Shown piece by piece: positions 43,995 through 53,717 of a stretch of 64,000 bases of DNA; within the stretch, counting starts at the first letter, position 1; every line of letters begins with the position of its first letter. The notes under the pieces were generated by a model that was given only the letters and a program-made list of their open reading frames with translations, was not told where the DNA came from and made no database searches. The stretch spans positions 31,389 to 95,388 of the forward strand of contig NZ_JANYUY010000029.1 of NCBI RefSeq assembly GCF_025060755.1, read 5' to 3'. The translations under genes were made by a program, and so were the position numbers. Origin of the DNA: Paenibacillus doosanensis. GTDB taxonomy: Bacteria > Bacillota > Bacilli > Paenibacillales > NBRC-103111.

Positions 43995-44012
43995 ACGAGC
44001 GGGGGAGAAGAA

Positions 44013-44876
44013 ATGCAAATTTTACATCGTATCCAAGATGTCAGGGAAGCGGTAAAGACGGCAAGAGCGGAAAACAGCGGGCTGAAAGTAGGCTTCGTGC
44101 CGACGATGGGATATCTTCATAAAGGGCATGCCAGCTTGCTTGAAGCGGCGCGCGAACAATCGGATCTGGTCGTGCTCAGCATCTTCGTCAACCCGCTGCA
44201 ATTCGGACCGAACGAAGATTTGTCCCGCTATCCGAGAGATCAGGAACGGGATCTGGCCGTAGCGCGGGCTGCGGGCACGGACATCGTCTTCTTCCCTTCT
44301 GTAGAAGAAATGTATCCGCAGCCGACGAAAACGGTCGTTTCCGTATCGGAAGTGACCGAGCGGTTGTGCGGCGCGGCCCGTCCCGGCCATTTCGACGGTG
44401 TCGCTACCGTCGTAACGAAGCTGTTTAATATCGTACAGCCTGATCAAGCTTACTTCGGCTTGAAGGATGCGCAGCAGATTGCGGTCATTCAGCAGATGGT
44501 CGACGATCTCAACATCCCTGTGGGCATTGTGCCGTGTCCGATTGTCCGCGAGGAAGACGGGCTCGCCATGAGCTCGCGCAACGTGTATTTGCAGCCCGAG
44601 GAGCGCAAGCAGGCGCTGGTGCTTTCTTCGGCGCTGCAGATGGCGGAGCGGCTCGTTCAGAGCGATTCAGGCTCATTGCAGGCGGAGGAGCTGAGGCAGG
44701 CCGTAATCGATCACATCCGGCAGTCTCCGCTTGCGGATATTGACTATGCGGATATTTTAGCGTATCCTTCATTGGTGCCGGTAACCGATCTTCGTTCGAC
44801 GCCGGCGTTCATTATCGCCTTGGCCGTCAAATTCGGGAAAACGAGGCTGATCGACAATATCATTATCCGAAAATAA
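44013..44876 (+). CDS. panC: Pantothenate synthetase
   Basis: 287 residues. ATP-dependent joining of pantoate and beta-alanine. [17 protein letters not shown] contains the HxGH ATP motif; [27 protein letters not shown] and MSSRNVYL are family motifs. ATG 44013 follows GGGGGAGAAG, 18 bases after panB. Confidence 0.97.
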   Translation: MQILHRIQDVREAVKTARAENSGLKVGFVPTMGYLHKGHASLLEAAREQSDLVVLSIFVNPLQFGPNEDLSRYPRDQERDLAVARAAGTDIVFFPSVEEMYPQPTKTVVSVSEVTERLCGAARPGHFDGVATVVTKLFNIVQPDQAYFGLKDAQQIAVIQQMVDDLNIPVGIVPCPIVREEDGLAMSSRNVYLQPEERKQALVLSSALQMAERLVQSDSGSLQAEELRQAVIDHIRQSPLADIDYADILAYPSLVPVTDLRSTPAFIIALAVKFGKTRLIDNIIIRK

Positions 44877-44882
44877 CCGGTT

Positions 44883-44932
44883 AGTAAGTTTCTTCGAGAA
44901 AACTTTTAGCTTATGCTTACGAAGTAAGTTTT
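44883..44932 (+). promoter_or_regulatory. Mutually exclusive hairpins between panC and panD
   Basis: AAGTTT (44886-44891) can pair with AAACTT (44900-44905), but AAAACTT (44899-44905) can instead pair with AAGTTTT (44926-44932). The direct repeat AGTAAGTTT supplies both partners. A third local stem CTTAC/GTAAG (44916-44928) competes too. The structure ends 30 bases before the panD start. Confidence 0.4.
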
Positions 44933-44961
44933 CCTTCAGAATACTCTTAGGAGGGTTCAAC

Positions 44962-45345
44962 ATGTTCAGAACGATGCTGAAATCGAAAATTCACCGCGCT
45001 ACCGTAACGGAAGCCAATCTTAATTACGTAGGAAGCATTACGATCGACGAGGATCTGTTGGATCTGATCGATATGCTGCCTAACGAGAAAGTGCAAATCG
45101 TAAACAACAATAACGGCGCACGGTTCGAAACTTATATTATTCCCGGACCGCGCGGGTCCGGTGTCATCTGTCTGAACGGGGCGGCTGCGCGCATGGTGCA
45201 TGTAGGGGATACCGTCATTATTTTATCTTATGTCATGTTGACCGACGAAGAAGCCAGAAAGCATCATCCGCAAGTGGCCATCATGGGCGAGAATAACAAG
45301 GTCGTCAGCGTATTGAAGGAAGAAATTCATTCCACCGTCCTGTAA
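44962..45345 (+). CDS. panD: Aspartate 1-decarboxylase precursor
   Basis: 127 residues, ATG 44962 after AGGAGGG. Makes beta-alanine for PanC; a pyruvoyl enzyme that cleaves itself at Gly-Ser in [10 protein letters not shown] (Ser25). [12 protein letters not shown] and the [11 protein letters not shown] motif are conserved. Confidence 0.97.
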   Translation: MFRTMLKSKIHRATVTEANLNYVGSITIDEDLLDLIDMLPNEKVQIVNNNNGARFETYIIPGPRGSGVICLNGAAARMVHVGDTVIILSYVMLTDEEARKHHPQVAIMGENNKVVSVLKEEIHSTVL

Positions 45346-45412
45346 CGAATGAAAACAAGTCCGGGGGCAAAAAATGAGGGTATGCTCAGCTTAAAGGCGG
45401 TGGGATGCATAC

Positions 45413-46051
45413 ATGTTCAAACATTTATTTGCCTCCATGAACGAGATGCTGGACGAGATTGCCTCCAAGTACGATAAGGCGACAGGAGCAAGAAAGAAGG
45501 AGCTGCAGGAAAAGCTTCGCACGCTAAAGGCCATGAGCGATACGTTTATCGAAGAATGGCTGTTGTTTGAAGAAAAGCTGGCCGCGTTCCATCAGCAGCA
45601 GCACCATCATCCTTTATATGCTGCCAATATGATGGACCCGGAATTGGAAGGCAAGCGGTCGGACGAATTTGTGCGCGGACAAGGTTATTACAAACTGTGG
45701 ATGTACGACGAGGCGATCCGCGAATTTTCCGCTATCGTCAGCAAACAGCCTGATTTTACATTGGCGCGAGTTTATTTGGCCATGAGCTACTTGCGCAGAG
45801 GAGATATCGCGGAAAGCTACAGTCATTTTCATTTTTTGGCGCAATTAACGAATAACCTGCAGATGAGAGCTATTTCTTACAATGCGATGGGATGTATTCA
45901 AGCAGCTCATCACGACAATATGGATAAAGCCGCGGAATATTTTAATTTGGCGTTTCAAACGGACCCGAGCAGCGTTCAGCCTCTGATGGAGATGGGACTG
46001 TGCTGCGAAAAGAAGGGCCAGCTGCAGTTTCACCAGCAGCCTTACCGTTAA
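45413..46051 (+). CDS. TPR-like protein of unknown function
   Basis: 212 residues. N-terminal ~60 residues are highly charged and helical, likely a coiled coil; residues ~90-200 hold TPR-type repeats (YDEAIREFSAIVSKQPDFTL, ARVYLAMSYLRRGDIAESYS, AAEYFNLAFQTDPSSVQPL). A His-rich patch HQQQHHHP lies between the two parts. ATG 45413 has only a weak site. Sits between panD and dinG, where B. subtilis has none. Confidence 0.75.
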   Translation: MFKHLFASMNEMLDEIASKYDKATGARKKELQEKLRTLKAMSDTFIEEWLLFEEKLAAFHQQQHHHPLYAANMMDPELEGKRSDEFVRGQGYYKLWMYDEAIREFSAIVSKQPDFTLARVYLAMSYLRRGDIAESYSHFHFLAQLTNNLQMRAISYNAMGCIQAAHHDNMDKAAEYFNLAFQTDPSSVQPLMEMGLCCEKKGQLQFHQQPYR

Positions 46052-46137
46052 ACGAAGGATAAGTTTACTATTCCCTTTTCCCGAGAGTATTGGTATGCTT
46101 AGAAGAGAGTGGGAATGAAGGGATTGACATAAAAGTA

Positions 46138-49002
46138 ATGAAATTCGCGGTTTTGGATTTTGAAACGACCGGGAGCCAGCCTGCGGATCGCATCATACAG
46201 GTTGGCCTCGTCATTATACAAGACGACTACATCATCGACAGGTATACTTCTCTGGTCAATCCCGGGATAGGTATACCTTCTTCTATAACGTCGTTAACCG
46301 GCATTGACGATGAGATGGTCAAAGATGCCCCAGAGCTTGATACGGTTATTGGGCAAATGGTGCCGCTTTTGCAGGATACCGTCCTGGTCGGGCATAATAT
46401 CGCCTTTGATTTGGCGTTCTTGCAGCGGGCTCTGGATGAGCACGGTTATTTTCCGTTCGACGGCAAGGTGCTGGACACGATGGATACGCTGCGCGTGCTG
46501 TTTCCGTATTTGGGCAGCCTGCAGCTAAACATGGTTTGCCAGTCGCTCGGCATTGAGCATGAACGGCCGCATCAGGCGGACAGCGACGCCGAAGCGACGG
46601 CGCTTGTTTGGCTGCGCTGCTTGGAGAGGCTCCAAAGCTTGCCGCTGCTTACGCTTCAGCGGTTATCCCTTATTTTCGATGAAGTGACTAGCGATCTCGG
46701 ATGGTTTCTTCATGAAATGAAAGCGTATAAGGAAATGTTTACCTCTGTGGATACGGAGGAAGGACGTTATTTTCGCCAGTTTGCCATCAATGTGGATGAA
46801 TGGGGCAACGAAGAGCCGGTGCGCGAGGACGACGAAATGCAGTCGATCCCGGATAGCTTCGCCGAATTTTATGAATGGCTCAAACAGCAGCTGCAAATCC
46901 GTTTCGAGTCCTACGAGGACCGCGAAGCTCAGGTGAAGATGCTGGAAGAGGTCGAAGCCGCTTTCGAAGAAGGCAAGCATCTGATGATCGAAGCGGGAAC
47001 CGGCACGGGCAAATCGCTCGGTTATTTGATTCCGTCGCTGTATTACGGGCTGAAGAAGGATAAGAAGGTGCTTGTCAGCACGCACACCATCAATTTGCAG
47101 GAGCAGATTAGAGAAAGAGACATACCGCTTCTGCACAGTTTATTTCCGGTGGGCTTTCGCGCGGCGGTGTTGAAAGGAAGAAGTCATTATTTGTGCTTGC
47201 GCAAATTCGAGCATAAAATGAATCTTCAAGATTTTGAAAACGGCAAAGAAGACCGGATCACGGCCGGACAAATGCTTGTCTGGCTTAGCGAAACGAAGCA
47301 GGGCGACGAAGAAGAGCTGCATTTTGCCACGAATAAAGGCAATCAGTTTTGGCATACGGTGGCAAGCGATTCCGATTCCTGTCTGAACAGAGCATGCCCC
47401 TGGTTCAAACGCTGCTTTTATCATCGTGCCCGGCATGAGTCCAATACGGCCGATGTCATTATAACCAACCACTCTATGCTGTTTACGGATACGAAGGCGG
47501 AAAACCGGCTTCTGCCGTCCTATAAGCATCTTGTTATCGATGAAGCGCATCATTTCGAGGAAGTAGCCAGCAAGCATTTGGGTATCGAGCTGTTCTACGG
47601 GGCTTTCCTGAATACGTTATGGTGGCTGTATAAAGATGGCCGCAGCGGCCAATTATCTTCCCTGAAGGCCAGGCTGCAGCGCGAGGAATCGGAGCGGGCG
47701 CAAGCGTGGAGCGGCGTTATCGACGCGGTCATTCCGAAAATCGTTGCGATTAAGGAACAGTGGGACGAACTGGCCGAGCTGCTGTACCAACTGCTTGCCT
47801 CGCGTTCCGATCCGTCGCAAACCGAGGGCGGACAGCTTGTATTCCGGATTAAGAAAGACCAGACGCCAAGCTCGTGGGATAAGCTGCTTGTTCTCGAAGA
47901 GAACATTTATTTGAACTGCTCCGAGGTTTTGAAAAAACTGGATAAAATGCTCAGCGAAATGAAGGAGCTTCAAGACGAGCAGGATCTTCAGGGAGTCGTA
48001 ACCGATATCGGCGGCACCGTCAAGGAGCTGTACCGTCACCGCGACAATCTGCATTTTTTTATGACGATGCCGGACGACAATTACGTATATTGGCTTGAAG
48101 GGGGACAGCATAACAAGAGCAAATCGCTGCAGCTCGTTTGCGTTCCGATCGACGTCAGCCCGATGCTTCAGCAGCACTTTTTCGAGGTAAAAGACAGCGT
48201 CATCATGACCTCGGCTACGCTTTCCGTAGGCAAGTCTTTTGGTTATACCTGCGAGCAGCTGGGACTTGAAGAAGTGAAGGACGGCTCCGTACAGGCCAAA
48301 CTGAAGACGGTGCAGCTGCCTTCTCCTTTCAATTATCGTCAGCAGGCGCTGGTGGCGATTCCAAGAGATTTCCCCAGCATTCGCGGCAATTCAGGAGAGA
48401 AGCAGTTCTTGGACCGGCTGACGCAATCGCTTGCCGAGGTAGCGCTGGAGACCAAAGGACGTATGCTGGTGCTGTTCACGTCCAATCGGATGCTGAAGCT
48501 CACTCACGCGGCATTGAAGGAAGTGCTGAGCCCTTTTGGCATTCAGGTATTGGGTCAAGGGGTTGACAGCAGCAACCGGAGCAAGCTGACCCGCTTGTTC
48601 CAGAACAGTCCGGCGAGCGTACTGCTGGGAACGAGCAGCTTCTGGGAAGGCGTGGACATTCCCGGCGACGCGCTGAGTTGTCTGGCGATCGTGCGGCTTC
48701 CGTTCCAGCCTCCGAATCATCCGTTAGTGGAAGCGAAGACGGAAAATTTGAAGAAGCTTAACCAAAATCCTTTCATGAAGCTGTCGGTGCCCCAGGCCGT
48801 GATCCGCTTTAAGCAGGGCTTCGGGAGATTGGTTCGGACGGCGAACGATAAAGGCATTGTCATTATATATGATACCCGGGTCATTGATACGACATATGGA
48901 AAGTACTTCTTGTACTCGCTGCCCGGCCCCAAAATCGAGCATATGCCGACCAATCAATTGGTACCGAGAATTAAGCAGTGGATGGGGGAAAGCGACGTAT
49001 GA
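46138..49002 (+). CDS. dinG: DinG-family helicase with N-terminal DnaQ-like exonuclease
   Basis: 954 residues. The N-terminal ~180 residues are a DEDD exonuclease (AVLDFETTGSQPADRIIQVG, GHNIAFDLAFL, HQADSDAEAT). The helicase has Walker A EAGTGTGKS, DEAHH, and GTSSFWEGVDIPGD with a C-terminal QGFGRLVR. Four cysteines, 353, 415, 420 and 426, match the spacing of the E. coli DinG iron-sulfur cluster (C-x4-C-x5-C for the last three). ATG 46138 is chosen as it begins the exonuclease domain; no strong ribosome site precedes it. Confidence 0.93.
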   Translation: MKFAVLDFETTGSQPADRIIQVGLVIIQDDYIIDRYTSLVNPGIGIPSSITSLTGIDDEMVKDAPELDTVIGQMVPLLQDTVLVGHNIAFDLAFLQRALDEHGYFPFDGKVLDTMDTLRVLFPYLGSLQLNMVCQSLGIEHERPHQADSDAEATALVWLRCLERLQSLPLLTLQRLSLIFDEVTSDLGWFLHEMKAYKEMFTSVDTEEGRYFRQFAINVDEWGNEEPVREDDEMQSIPDSFAEFYEWLKQQLQIRFESYEDREAQVKMLEEVEAAFEEGKHLMIEAGTGTGKSLGYLIPSLYYGLKKDKKVLVSTHTINLQEQIRERDIPLLHSLFPVGFRAAVLKGRSHYLCLRKFEHKMNLQDFENGKEDRITAGQMLVWLSETKQGDEEELHFATNKGNQFWHTVASDSDSCLNRACPWFKRCFYHRARHESNTADVIITNHSMLFTDTKAENRLLPSYKHLVIDEAHHFEEVASKHLGIELFYGAFLNTLWWLYKDGRSGQLSSLKARLQREESERAQAWSGVIDAVIPKIVAIKEQWDELAELLYQLLASRSDPSQTEGGQLVFRIKKDQTPSSWDKLLVLEENIYLNCSEVLKKLDKMLSEMKELQDEQDLQGVVTDIGGTVKELYRHRDNLHFFMTMPDDNYVYWLEGGQHNKSKSLQLVCVPIDVSPMLQQHFFEVKDSVIMTSATLSVGKSFGYTCEQLGLEEVKDGSVQAKLKTVQLPSPFNYRQQALVAIPRDFPSIRGNSGEKQFLDRLTQSLAEVALETKGRMLVLFTSNRMLKLTHAALKEVLSPFGIQVLGQGVDSSNRSKLTRLFQNSPASVLLGTSSFWEGVDIPGDALSCLAIVRLPFQPPNHPLVEAKTENLKKLNQNPFMKLSVPQAVIRFKQGFGRLVRTANDKGIVIIYDTRVIDTTYGKYFLYSLPGPKIEHMPTNQLVPRIKQWMGESDV

Positions 49003-49619
49003 AAACAATTAAAATTTCTGAAGCGGTCGTTCGCAGACTGCCGGTTTATTTGCGGTTTTTAAACGAATTGAGCAAAAAAAGCGTGAACACGGTATCTTCG
49101 CAGGATTTGGGTCAAAAGCTGGATCTTAACCCGGCTCAAATCCGTAAAGATCTCGCCTATTTCGGAGAGTTCGGCAAAAAAGGCATCGGCTATGACGTCG
49201 ACTATTTAATCGAAAAAATACGGCAAATTTTAAAGCTTGATAAGGTGATTCCGGTTGCGCTCGTCGGAGCGGGGAACCTTGGGCGGGCGTTATGCAACTA
49301 TAACGCTTATTTGAAAGATAATATGAAAATTGTCGCCGTTTTCGACGCGCACGCATCGAAGATCGGGGAGTCGATCAACAATTTGAATGTGAAGCCGATG
49401 GAAGAGCTCAAAGAAGCGATACAAGAGCTTCACGTAAGAATCGGTATCATTACCGTTCCTGCCGCTGAAGCGCAAGGGGTAGCGAATCAGTTCGTCGAGG
49501 CCGGAGTCGAAGCGATTTTAAATTTTGCTCCGATTATTATTAAAGTACCGAATGAAATTCGGGTGCATCACGCCGATTTTACGACGGAGCTGCAAAGCCT
49601 CGCTTATTATCTCGATTAG
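48999..49619 (+). CDS. rex: Redox-sensing transcriptional repressor Rex
   Basis: 206 residues. Binds operators when NADH is low and releases them as NADH rises, controlling respiration and fermentation genes. N-terminal winged helix (ISEAVVRRLPVYLRFLNEL, DLNPAQIRKDLAYFGEFG) and a Rossmann fold (VALVGAGNLGRAL) are present. ATG overlaps the dinG stop (ATGA) and follows GGGGGAAAG. The qcr operon in this window would be a natural target, but I found only a half-site there. Confidence 0.95.
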   Translation: MKTIKISEAVVRRLPVYLRFLNELSKKSVNTVSSQDLGQKLDLNPAQIRKDLAYFGEFGKKGIGYDVDYLIEKIRQILKLDKVIPVALVGAGNLGRALCNYNAYLKDNMKIVAVFDAHASKIGESINNLNVKPMEELKEAIQELHVRIGIITVPAAEAQGVANQFVEAGVEAILNFAPIIIKVPNEIRVHHADFTTELQSLAYYLD

Positions 49620-49649
49620 AGTTTCAACTCCGTCCCGGAGACAGAGCGC

Positions 49650-49687
49650 ATACCAAAAAGCCTGCAGCGCTGCAGGCTTTTTGGTAT
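49650..49687. terminator. Bidirectional terminator between rex and pit
   Basis: A near-perfect palindrome, ATACCAAAAAGCCTGCAG and its complement, with T-runs on both strands. It can end rex on plus and the phosphate transporter on minus. Confidence 0.92.
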
Positions 49688-49791
49688 TTATAAAATTGTA
49701 GCGGGCGGAGGAATCGGGCCCGACTCACTCTCTATGCGCTAACGTGAATCTTTTCTTTACTTATGTATGCGGTCGGGTTCAGCAGTCAAGT

Positions 49792-50790
49792 TCAGACGAA
49801 CAGAACGACGACTTTGTAAATGAGATAAGAAAGCGCCATACTAATCGGTATCGTAATGACCCAAGTCATAACCATTTTGGTAACGGTCGCCCACTTTACG
49901 TCGTGGAATCTCAGCACCGATCCCGTTCCGATAATCGAGGACGAAATGACATGCGTCGTGGACAGCGGCATCCCCATTGCCGTCGAAATCTGAATGACGA
50001 TGGATGAATTCAGATCGGAAGCGAACCCGTTGATCGGCTCGATCTTAATCAGATTTTTGCTCATGGTCTTGATGATCTTCCAGCCGCCGATCGAAGTGCC
50101 GAGGCCCATGGCGGTAGCCGCGCATAATTTGACCCATAACGGCACGTCCAGATTGGTTTGGTACCCTAACGCCACCATTCCGAAAACGATAATTCCCATT
50201 GCTTTCTGAGCATCGTTGCCTCCGTGCGACAGGGAGAGAAGACCGGCCGAAAAAATTTGAAAAAACCGGAACATTCGATTTAGCTTCGAGCGGGAATGAT
50301 TGCCGCTGGCAAAAATAATCTGTTTAATGATCCACATAATGATGAATCCTGTTGCAAAAGCGATCATGGGAGACAGGATCAGAATAGCGATAATTTCTTT
50401 AAAGCCGCTCCAGTTGACTGCGGATATCCCCGCACCGGCCACGACGGCGCCGGCTAAAGCTCCGATCAACGTATGCGAGGAGGAGGAAGGAATGCCGAAA
50501 TACCAAGTGACTAAATTCCATATAATAGCCGTAATTAATGCCGCGATGACAACGGTAACCCCGTTTTCGATGGTTGCCGGATTGGCGACTTTGCCGCCGA
50601 TCGTTTTGGCCACTTCAGAGGAGTAAACCGCTCCGATAAAATTGAGGGTGGCCGCGAAAAAAACGGCTACCTTAGGGGATAATGCCCTGGTCGATATCGA
50701 TGTTGCAATCGCATTGGCCGTATCGTGAAAGCCGTTGATGAAATCGAACAGCAAAGCCAATCCTACGATGATGAACAAAAGGGTTAACAT
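49792..50790 (-). CDS. pit: PiT-family inorganic phosphate transporter
   Basis: 332 residues with about ten membrane helices. The family signatures are FDFINGFHDTANAIATSIST near the N-terminus and SLSHGGNDAQKAMGIIV in the second half, the internal repeat of the GANDxAN pattern. Moves phosphate (with a cation or proton) through the membrane. ATG 50790 follows AGGAGGTAATT. It is the second gene of a unit with the DUF47 gene. Confidence 0.95.
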   Translation of the reverse strand: MLTLLFIIVGLALLFDFINGFHDTANAIATSISTRALSPKVAVFFAATLNFIGAVYSSEVAKTIGGKVANPATIENGVTVVIAALITAIIWNLVTWYFGIPSSSSHTLIGALAGAVVAGAGISAVNWSGFKEIIAILILSPMIAFATGFIIMWIIKQIIFASGNHSRSKLNRMFRFFQIFSAGLLSLSHGGNDAQKAMGIIVFGMVALGYQTNLDVPLWVKLCAATAMGLGTSIGGWKIIKTMSKNLIKIEPINGFASDLNSSIVIQISTAMGMPLSTTHVISSSIIGTGSVLRFHDVKWATVTKMVMTWVITIPISMALSYLIYKVVVLFV

Positions 50791-50818
50791 AATTACCTCC
50801 TACCGGTTGCGAAGCAGC

Positions 50819-51439
50819 TTACGAATAACGCAATACGACGCTTTCCAAAATGTTCGCTACGTCTTCACAGGCATCCGTAGTTTGCTCAAGGCGTTCATAG
50901 AGCTCCTTAAGCTTGAAATCGTGATAAGGGTCTTGAGGATTCAAGAAAATTTCGCGAATTCCTTCCCGCATTAACCGGTCGGCCTCGTTCTCCAAGCTGT
51001 TGATTTGGACGGTATGTTCGGTAATTTGCATATATTTCTTTTTGGACAATAGTTTGAAGGCATCGAGAATATGCTGGCAGCTGGCAACAAGAACGGCGGA
51101 AAACTCCTGCATATACTTATCGCTCTCGTTAATGTTCAAATAATCGAAACGTGCGATCGTCGCTTCGATCCCGTCGATGACATCGTCGACTTTGGAGGCA
51201 AGTTCCATAATATCTTCCCGATCCAATGGGGTAATGAACACTTTGTTCAGCCCTTTGAAAATTTGATGGGTAATCTGATCGCCTTTGTTCTCTAAATCCT
51301 TCAATTGAGGATAGAACGCTGCGGGCGGTTGATCTCCCATTACGGCGTTGCGAAACATTTGCGCCGCGTGCAGCGTATTTTCCGACGCTTTGATCAGCAG
51401 GAGCAAAAAGTCGGTATCGTTCTTTTTGGCGAAAAGCAT
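50819..51439 (-). CDS. DUF47 family (PhoU-like) protein
   Basis: 206 residues from ATG 51439, which follows GAAGGAGGC; the frame continues upstream but those codons are hydrophobic and do not belong to the family. MLFAKKNDTDFLLLLIKASE and the helical, acidic remainder match DUF47/YkaA, an accessory to Pit-type transporters thought to regulate them. It precedes pit by 28 bases. Confidence 0.9.
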   Translation of the reverse strand: MLFAKKNDTDFLLLLIKASENTLHAAQMFRNAVMGDQPPAAFYPQLKDLENKGDQITHQIFKGLNKVFITPLDREDIMELASKVDDVIDGIEATIARFDYLNINESDKYMQEFSAVLVASCQHILDAFKLLSKKKYMQITEHTVQINSLENEADRLMREGIREIFLNPQDPYHDFKLKELYERLEQTTDACEDVANILESVVLRYS

Positions 51440-51709
51440 GAAACAGCCTCCTTCAATATATGTAAATAATTTACACAACGAATAATGATCGCGAATAATG
51501 TAGAATAAGCGTGAAAATGAACACCAAAAATAAAAATAACACATCAGAGTAAGGGAATGCAATCATAGTTTATCCAATTCAGAATATGTTCATCAAACAT
51601 TAATGATGCAGCGGTTAAACCTCTTGACAGCCGCTCTATTACTTGCTTTTCGGCTAACGAAGTTGTACAGTGGAGGTTGATGCTAGGAGTCGGAAAGGAT
51701 AAGGTGATT
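51440..51709. other. Divergent intergenic region between the phosphate genes and the deaminase
   Basis: 270 AT-rich bases. A small inverted repeat AGCGG/CCGCT (51610-51614, 51631-51635) surrounds a TTGACA-like sequence without a good -10. One PhoP-type TTTACA half repeat is seen on the minus strand near 51467, but no second copy at the needed spacing. I find no complete promoter or gene. Confidence 0.4.
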
Positions 51710-53008
51710 ATGAAAAAAACGATAATTACTAACGGACAATTCATTATATGGAATGAACAACATCCGATCGTTAACGGTTGTATGGTAATAGAAGACAACC
51801 GGATTACATATATCGGCACGGAAGCGCCGCTGCCGCTGGAGCAGTATGACGAACGTATTGACGGAACGAACAAGCTGTTCATGCCGGGGCTTGTCAACAC
51901 GCATTGCCATGCGGCAATGTCGCTCTTGCGCGGCTACGGCGACGACCTCGCGCTGCAGGTTTGGCTGCAGGAGAAAATGTGGCCGATGGAAGGCAAGTTT
52001 ACCGCTCACGATGTTCGTTGGGGAACGGAGCTGTCCATCCTGGAGATGATCAAGGGAGGGACGACGACGTTCGTCGATATGTACGATCATATGAACGAAG
52101 TCGCGCAGGCTGTGGAGCGCAGCGGAATGCGCGCCGTCTTGACGCGCGGCGTGATCGGCTTATGTCCTCCGGAGGTACAGGACGCCAAGCTGAAGGAAGC
52201 CGTGCAATTTGCCCGTGATTGGAACGGCCAAGCGAACGGACGCATTACGACGATGATGTCTCCGCATGCTCCGTATACTTGTCCTCCCGATTACATCGAG
52301 AAAATTGTGCAGGCGGCTCACGACCTGAATTTGCCTATTCATACGCATATGTCGGAGACGGCCCGCGAAGTGCAGGATAACGTAGATCAATACGGGGCGA
52401 GACCCGTAGAGCATCTGGAAAAGCTTGGCGTATTCGCCAGACCGACGCTGGTAGCCCATGCCGTGCATTTGACGGATGAAGAAATTTCGCTGCTGCAAAA
52501 ATATGACGTTCGCGTATCGCATAATCCCGGCAGCAACCTCAAGCTCGCAAGCGGAGTCGCCCGGGTGCCCGAGCTGCTGAAGCGCGGCGTGAAGGTGTCG
52601 CTCGGCACCGACGGCGCGGCAAGCAACAATAATTTGGATATGTTCGAAGAAATCCGGCTTGCCGCGCTGATTCATAAAGCGGTCACCGGCGATCCCGTCG
52701 CTGTGCCGGCCGAGGAAGCGATCCGCATGGGGACGCTGGAAGGCGCCCGTTCCATATGGCTTGACGATGTCGGCGCCCTCGAAGCGGGGATGAAGGCCGA
52801 TTTCATCGCCATCGATATCGATCAGGCTCATTTCTTTCCGAAAACGAATTATGTTTCGCATGTGGTGTACTCCGCATCGGCCAAAGATGTGACAGATGTA
52901 TGGGTAGACGGGAAGCGTCTCGTGAAGAACGGCGAATGTTTGACGATTGACGAGGAAAAAGTACTGGCCGAAGCTCAGCGCTGCTTTGAGCGGTTGACTA
53001 GCGCATAA
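51710..53008 (+). CDS. mtaD: 5-Methylthioadenosine/S-adenosylhomocysteine deaminase
   Basis: 432 residues, an amidohydrolase. Metal ligands are in GLVNTHCHAAMSLLRGYGDD (HxH), HTHMSETAREV, VAHAVHLTDEE and the final Asp in SLGTDGAASNN. Removes the amino group from adenine nucleoside by-products of SAM metabolism. ATG 51710 follows AAGGATAAGGTGA; the in-frame ATG 51680 has a site only three bases away. Confidence 0.92.
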   Translation: MKKTIITNGQFIIWNEQHPIVNGCMVIEDNRITYIGTEAPLPLEQYDERIDGTNKLFMPGLVNTHCHAAMSLLRGYGDDLALQVWLQEKMWPMEGKFTAHDVRWGTELSILEMIKGGTTTFVDMYDHMNEVAQAVERSGMRAVLTRGVIGLCPPEVQDAKLKEAVQFARDWNGQANGRITTMMSPHAPYTCPPDYIEKIVQAAHDLNLPIHTHMSETAREVQDNVDQYGARPVEHLEKLGVFARPTLVAHAVHLTDEEISLLQKYDVRVSHNPGSNLKLASGVARVPELLKRGVKVSLGTDGAASNNNLDMFEEIRLAALIHKAVTGDPVAVPAEEAIRMGTLEGARSIWLDDVGALEAGMKADFIAIDIDQAHFFPKTNYVSHVVYSASAKDVTDVWVDGKRLVKNGECLTIDEEKVLAEAQRCFERLTSA

Positions 53009-53079
53009 ATAAAGTGTCGTGATGCTGGCGCCAAATTCAGCGGCGTTCTGGCAAAAATGTTTAGGAGGTCAATCCCCCG

Positions 53080-53571
53080 ATGAAACTGAAAATAACGATA
53101 GCCTCCGTAGCTGTCGTTGCTCTTCTGTTATTTTTTGGAGGACGGTTCATCAACGCGGTTCAGGAAGACGAATGGAAAATCCAGCGGGCCGCAGTTCAGA
53201 CCGCCTATCAAAAAACGTTGTTAACTAAAGCGGACAAAGTCGAAAGGTTCGTCGGAGACAAGCCGTATACGGTCATTCACGGTGAGAATAAAATCGGACA
53301 GAAGATGATCGTATGGGTCGGGGAAGAGGAATTGTTCGCGCAGATGGCGTCGGACGGCGTCACTGAAGAGCAAATCGAAGCCCAGGTCGAAGCCAAGCAT
53401 CCGGAAGCGGACTTATTAAGGGCGATGCCGGGCGTTCTGAACGGCGCTTTAATATGGGAGGCTTTCTACAAGCTGCCGGCGGATGATTCGGGCGATGAGC
53501 GCTATTATTACGATTATTATACTTTTAAAGAGGGCACGTTGCTGGATACGTATCGTTTGAGCATTCAATAG
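53080..53571 (+). CDS. ypmB: YpmB/TseB-like cell-wall regulator
   Basis: 163 residues, ATG 53080 after TTAGGAGGTC. A membrane anchor (KITIASVAVVALLLFFGGRF) and an extracytoplasmic domain. Sequence and synteny with B. subtilis dinG-ypmA-ypmB suggest the TseB family that modulates elongasome activity; the identification is moderate. The downstream gene is not aspB as in B. subtilis. Confidence 0.65.
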   Translation: MKLKITIASVAVVALLLFFGGRFINAVQEDEWKIQRAAVQTAYQKTLLTKADKVERFVGDKPYTVIHGENKIGQKMIVWVGEEELFAQMASDGVTEEQIEAQVEAKHPEADLLRAMPGVLNGALIWEAFYKLPADDSGDERYYYDYYTFKEGTLLDTYRLSIQ

Positions 53572-53606
53572 ATGGCGCAGCTGTCGCATCGCATTTTCGC
53601 ATATAT

Positions 53607-53639
53607 AGCGGATTGCGGTGCCGCGGCGGCGCTTTTTTT
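53607..53639 (+). terminator. Terminator after the YpmB-like gene
   Basis: AGCG...CGCT with an inner GCGG/CCGC stem, followed by seven T residues. Confidence 0.55.
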
Positions 53640-53701
53640 AATACAACGGCGGCTGCGGTTGGGATAGGATGCATTACCACACATTACATCGGGCAAACTG
53701 A

Positions 53702-53717
53702 TATATCATATGATATA
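53702..53717. promoter_or_regulatory. 16-bp perfect palindrome upstream of the FtsH-like unit
   Basis: TATATCATATGATATA is perfectly self-complementary. Two further TGATAT units (near 53699 and 53736) and a TATTATTATAT stretch follow, before the ribosome site AGAAAGGGGG. It looks like an operator for a dimeric regulator. Confidence 0.45.

Noticed and set aside
51455..51490. A PhoP box upstream of the DUF47-pit unit
   Set aside because: Only one TTTACA-like half repeat is visible on the minus strand; no second copy at the required spacing.
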